Of a stretch of DNA of 5,733 nucleotides, positions 5,493-5,733 are shown piece by piece. The stretch's first letter is position 1. The number at the start of each line of letters is the position of its first letter. The stretch is taken from the NCBI GenBank assembly GCA_002455175.1, contig DKKJ01000226.1, positions 9,830 to 15,562 of the forward strand, read 5' to 3'. Source of the DNA: Opitutaceae bacterium UBA6669 (GTDB taxonomy: Bacteria; Verrucomicrobiota; Verrucomicrobiia; Opitutales; Opitutaceae). The notes under the pieces are model-generated. The model made no database searches, was not told the origin of the DNA, and worked only from the letters and a program-made list of their open reading frames with translations. The position numbers were made by a program, and so were the translations under genes.

Positions 5493-5733
5493 ATGCCCTG
5501 GACTCGTCGCCACCTCCTCACGCTCGAAGAGCTCAGTCTCACCGAGATCGAGCAAATCCATACCACCGCCACTGCGTTCAAAAAGATCCTCCAACGCAGT
5601 GTGAAGCGAGTGCCCGCTTTACGTGGAAAAACCATCGTCAATCTGTTCCTCGAGCCGAGCACACGCACCCGGATGGCCTTCGACATGGCTGCCAAGCGTC
5701 TCAGCGCCGACGTCATCTCCCTCGACGGGGCCA
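5493..5733 (+). CDS. pyrB: Aspartate carbamoyltransferase catalytic subunit (N-terminal part, cut by window end)
   Basis: PyrB condenses carbamoyl phosphate and aspartate into N-carbamoyl-L-aspartate, the first committed step of de novo pyrimidine synthesis, in the cytoplasm. Only the first 80 residues are present; a full protein would be about 305-320. The carbamoyl-phosphate binding signature LFLEPSTRTR (51-60, with Ser56, Thr57, Arg58 and Thr59) is clear, followed by FDMAAKRLSADVISL (63-77), which fits ATCase rather than ornithine carbamoyltransferase. The ATG at 5493 places LLTLEELSLTEI at the expected N-terminal position. The 10-bp gap after pyrR and lack of a separate promoter indicate co-transcription. 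No Shine-Dalgarno motif precedes the start, so translational coupling to pyrR is possible. The residue before Glu54 is Leu where Phe or Tyr is more usual, a minor variation. Confidence 0.95.
   Translation, partial: MPWTRRHLLTLEELSLTEIEQIHTTATAFKKILQRSVKRVPALRGKTIVNLFLEPSTRTRMAFDMAAKRLSADVISLDGA

Overview
This 5.7 kb stretch of a moderately GC-rich bacterial chromosome carries mostly housekeeping genes. I see no phage, transposon, CRISPR, rRNA or tRNA signature. The LysR regulator and the prepilin peptidase resemble, from memory, proteins of Verrucomicrobiota (Opitutae/Chthoniobacter-like). The gene order (YggS, SirB1-like protein, AroE, PilD, then PyrR-PyrB) and the absence of clear Shine-Dalgarno motifs fit that idea. 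This placement is inference, not a search result.

Layout: positions 2-73 probably hold the last codons of a plus-strand gene of unknown identity, followed by an inverted repeat in a convergent gap. A LysR-type regulator lies on the minus strand (152-1054). A 70-bp divergent regulatory gap (1055-1124) separates it from a plus-strand run: a YggS-type PLP-binding protein (1125-1835), a SirB1/transglutaminase-like protein (1901-2764), shikimate dehydrogenase AroE (2778-3683) and a type IV prepilin peptidase (3730-4641). These four genes are closely spaced and may be co-transcribed. A 304-bp non-coding leader (4642-4945) follows, holding small inverted and direct repeats and an elongated hairpin just before the next start. 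Then come PyrR (4946-5482) and, 10 bp later, the N-terminal 80 residues of aspartate carbamoyltransferase PyrB (5493 to the window end), forming the start of a pyrimidine operon.

How the genes fit together: YggS (PLP homeostasis) and AroE (aromatic amino acid biosynthesis) are metabolic. The prepilin peptidase serves type IV pilus or type II secretion export, although no pilus structural gene is in view. PyrR and PyrB belong to pyrimidine salvage/regulation and de novo synthesis. The LysR regulator probably controls its own promoter and possibly the divergent yggS operon.

No wholly new system is evident. The points most worth a second look are a PyrR that seems to have lost most RNA-contact residues known from Bacillus while retaining the PRPP loop, hairpins placed immediately before two starts, a palindromic operator candidate in the divergent gap, and an unusual cysteine arrangement in the prepilin peptidase.
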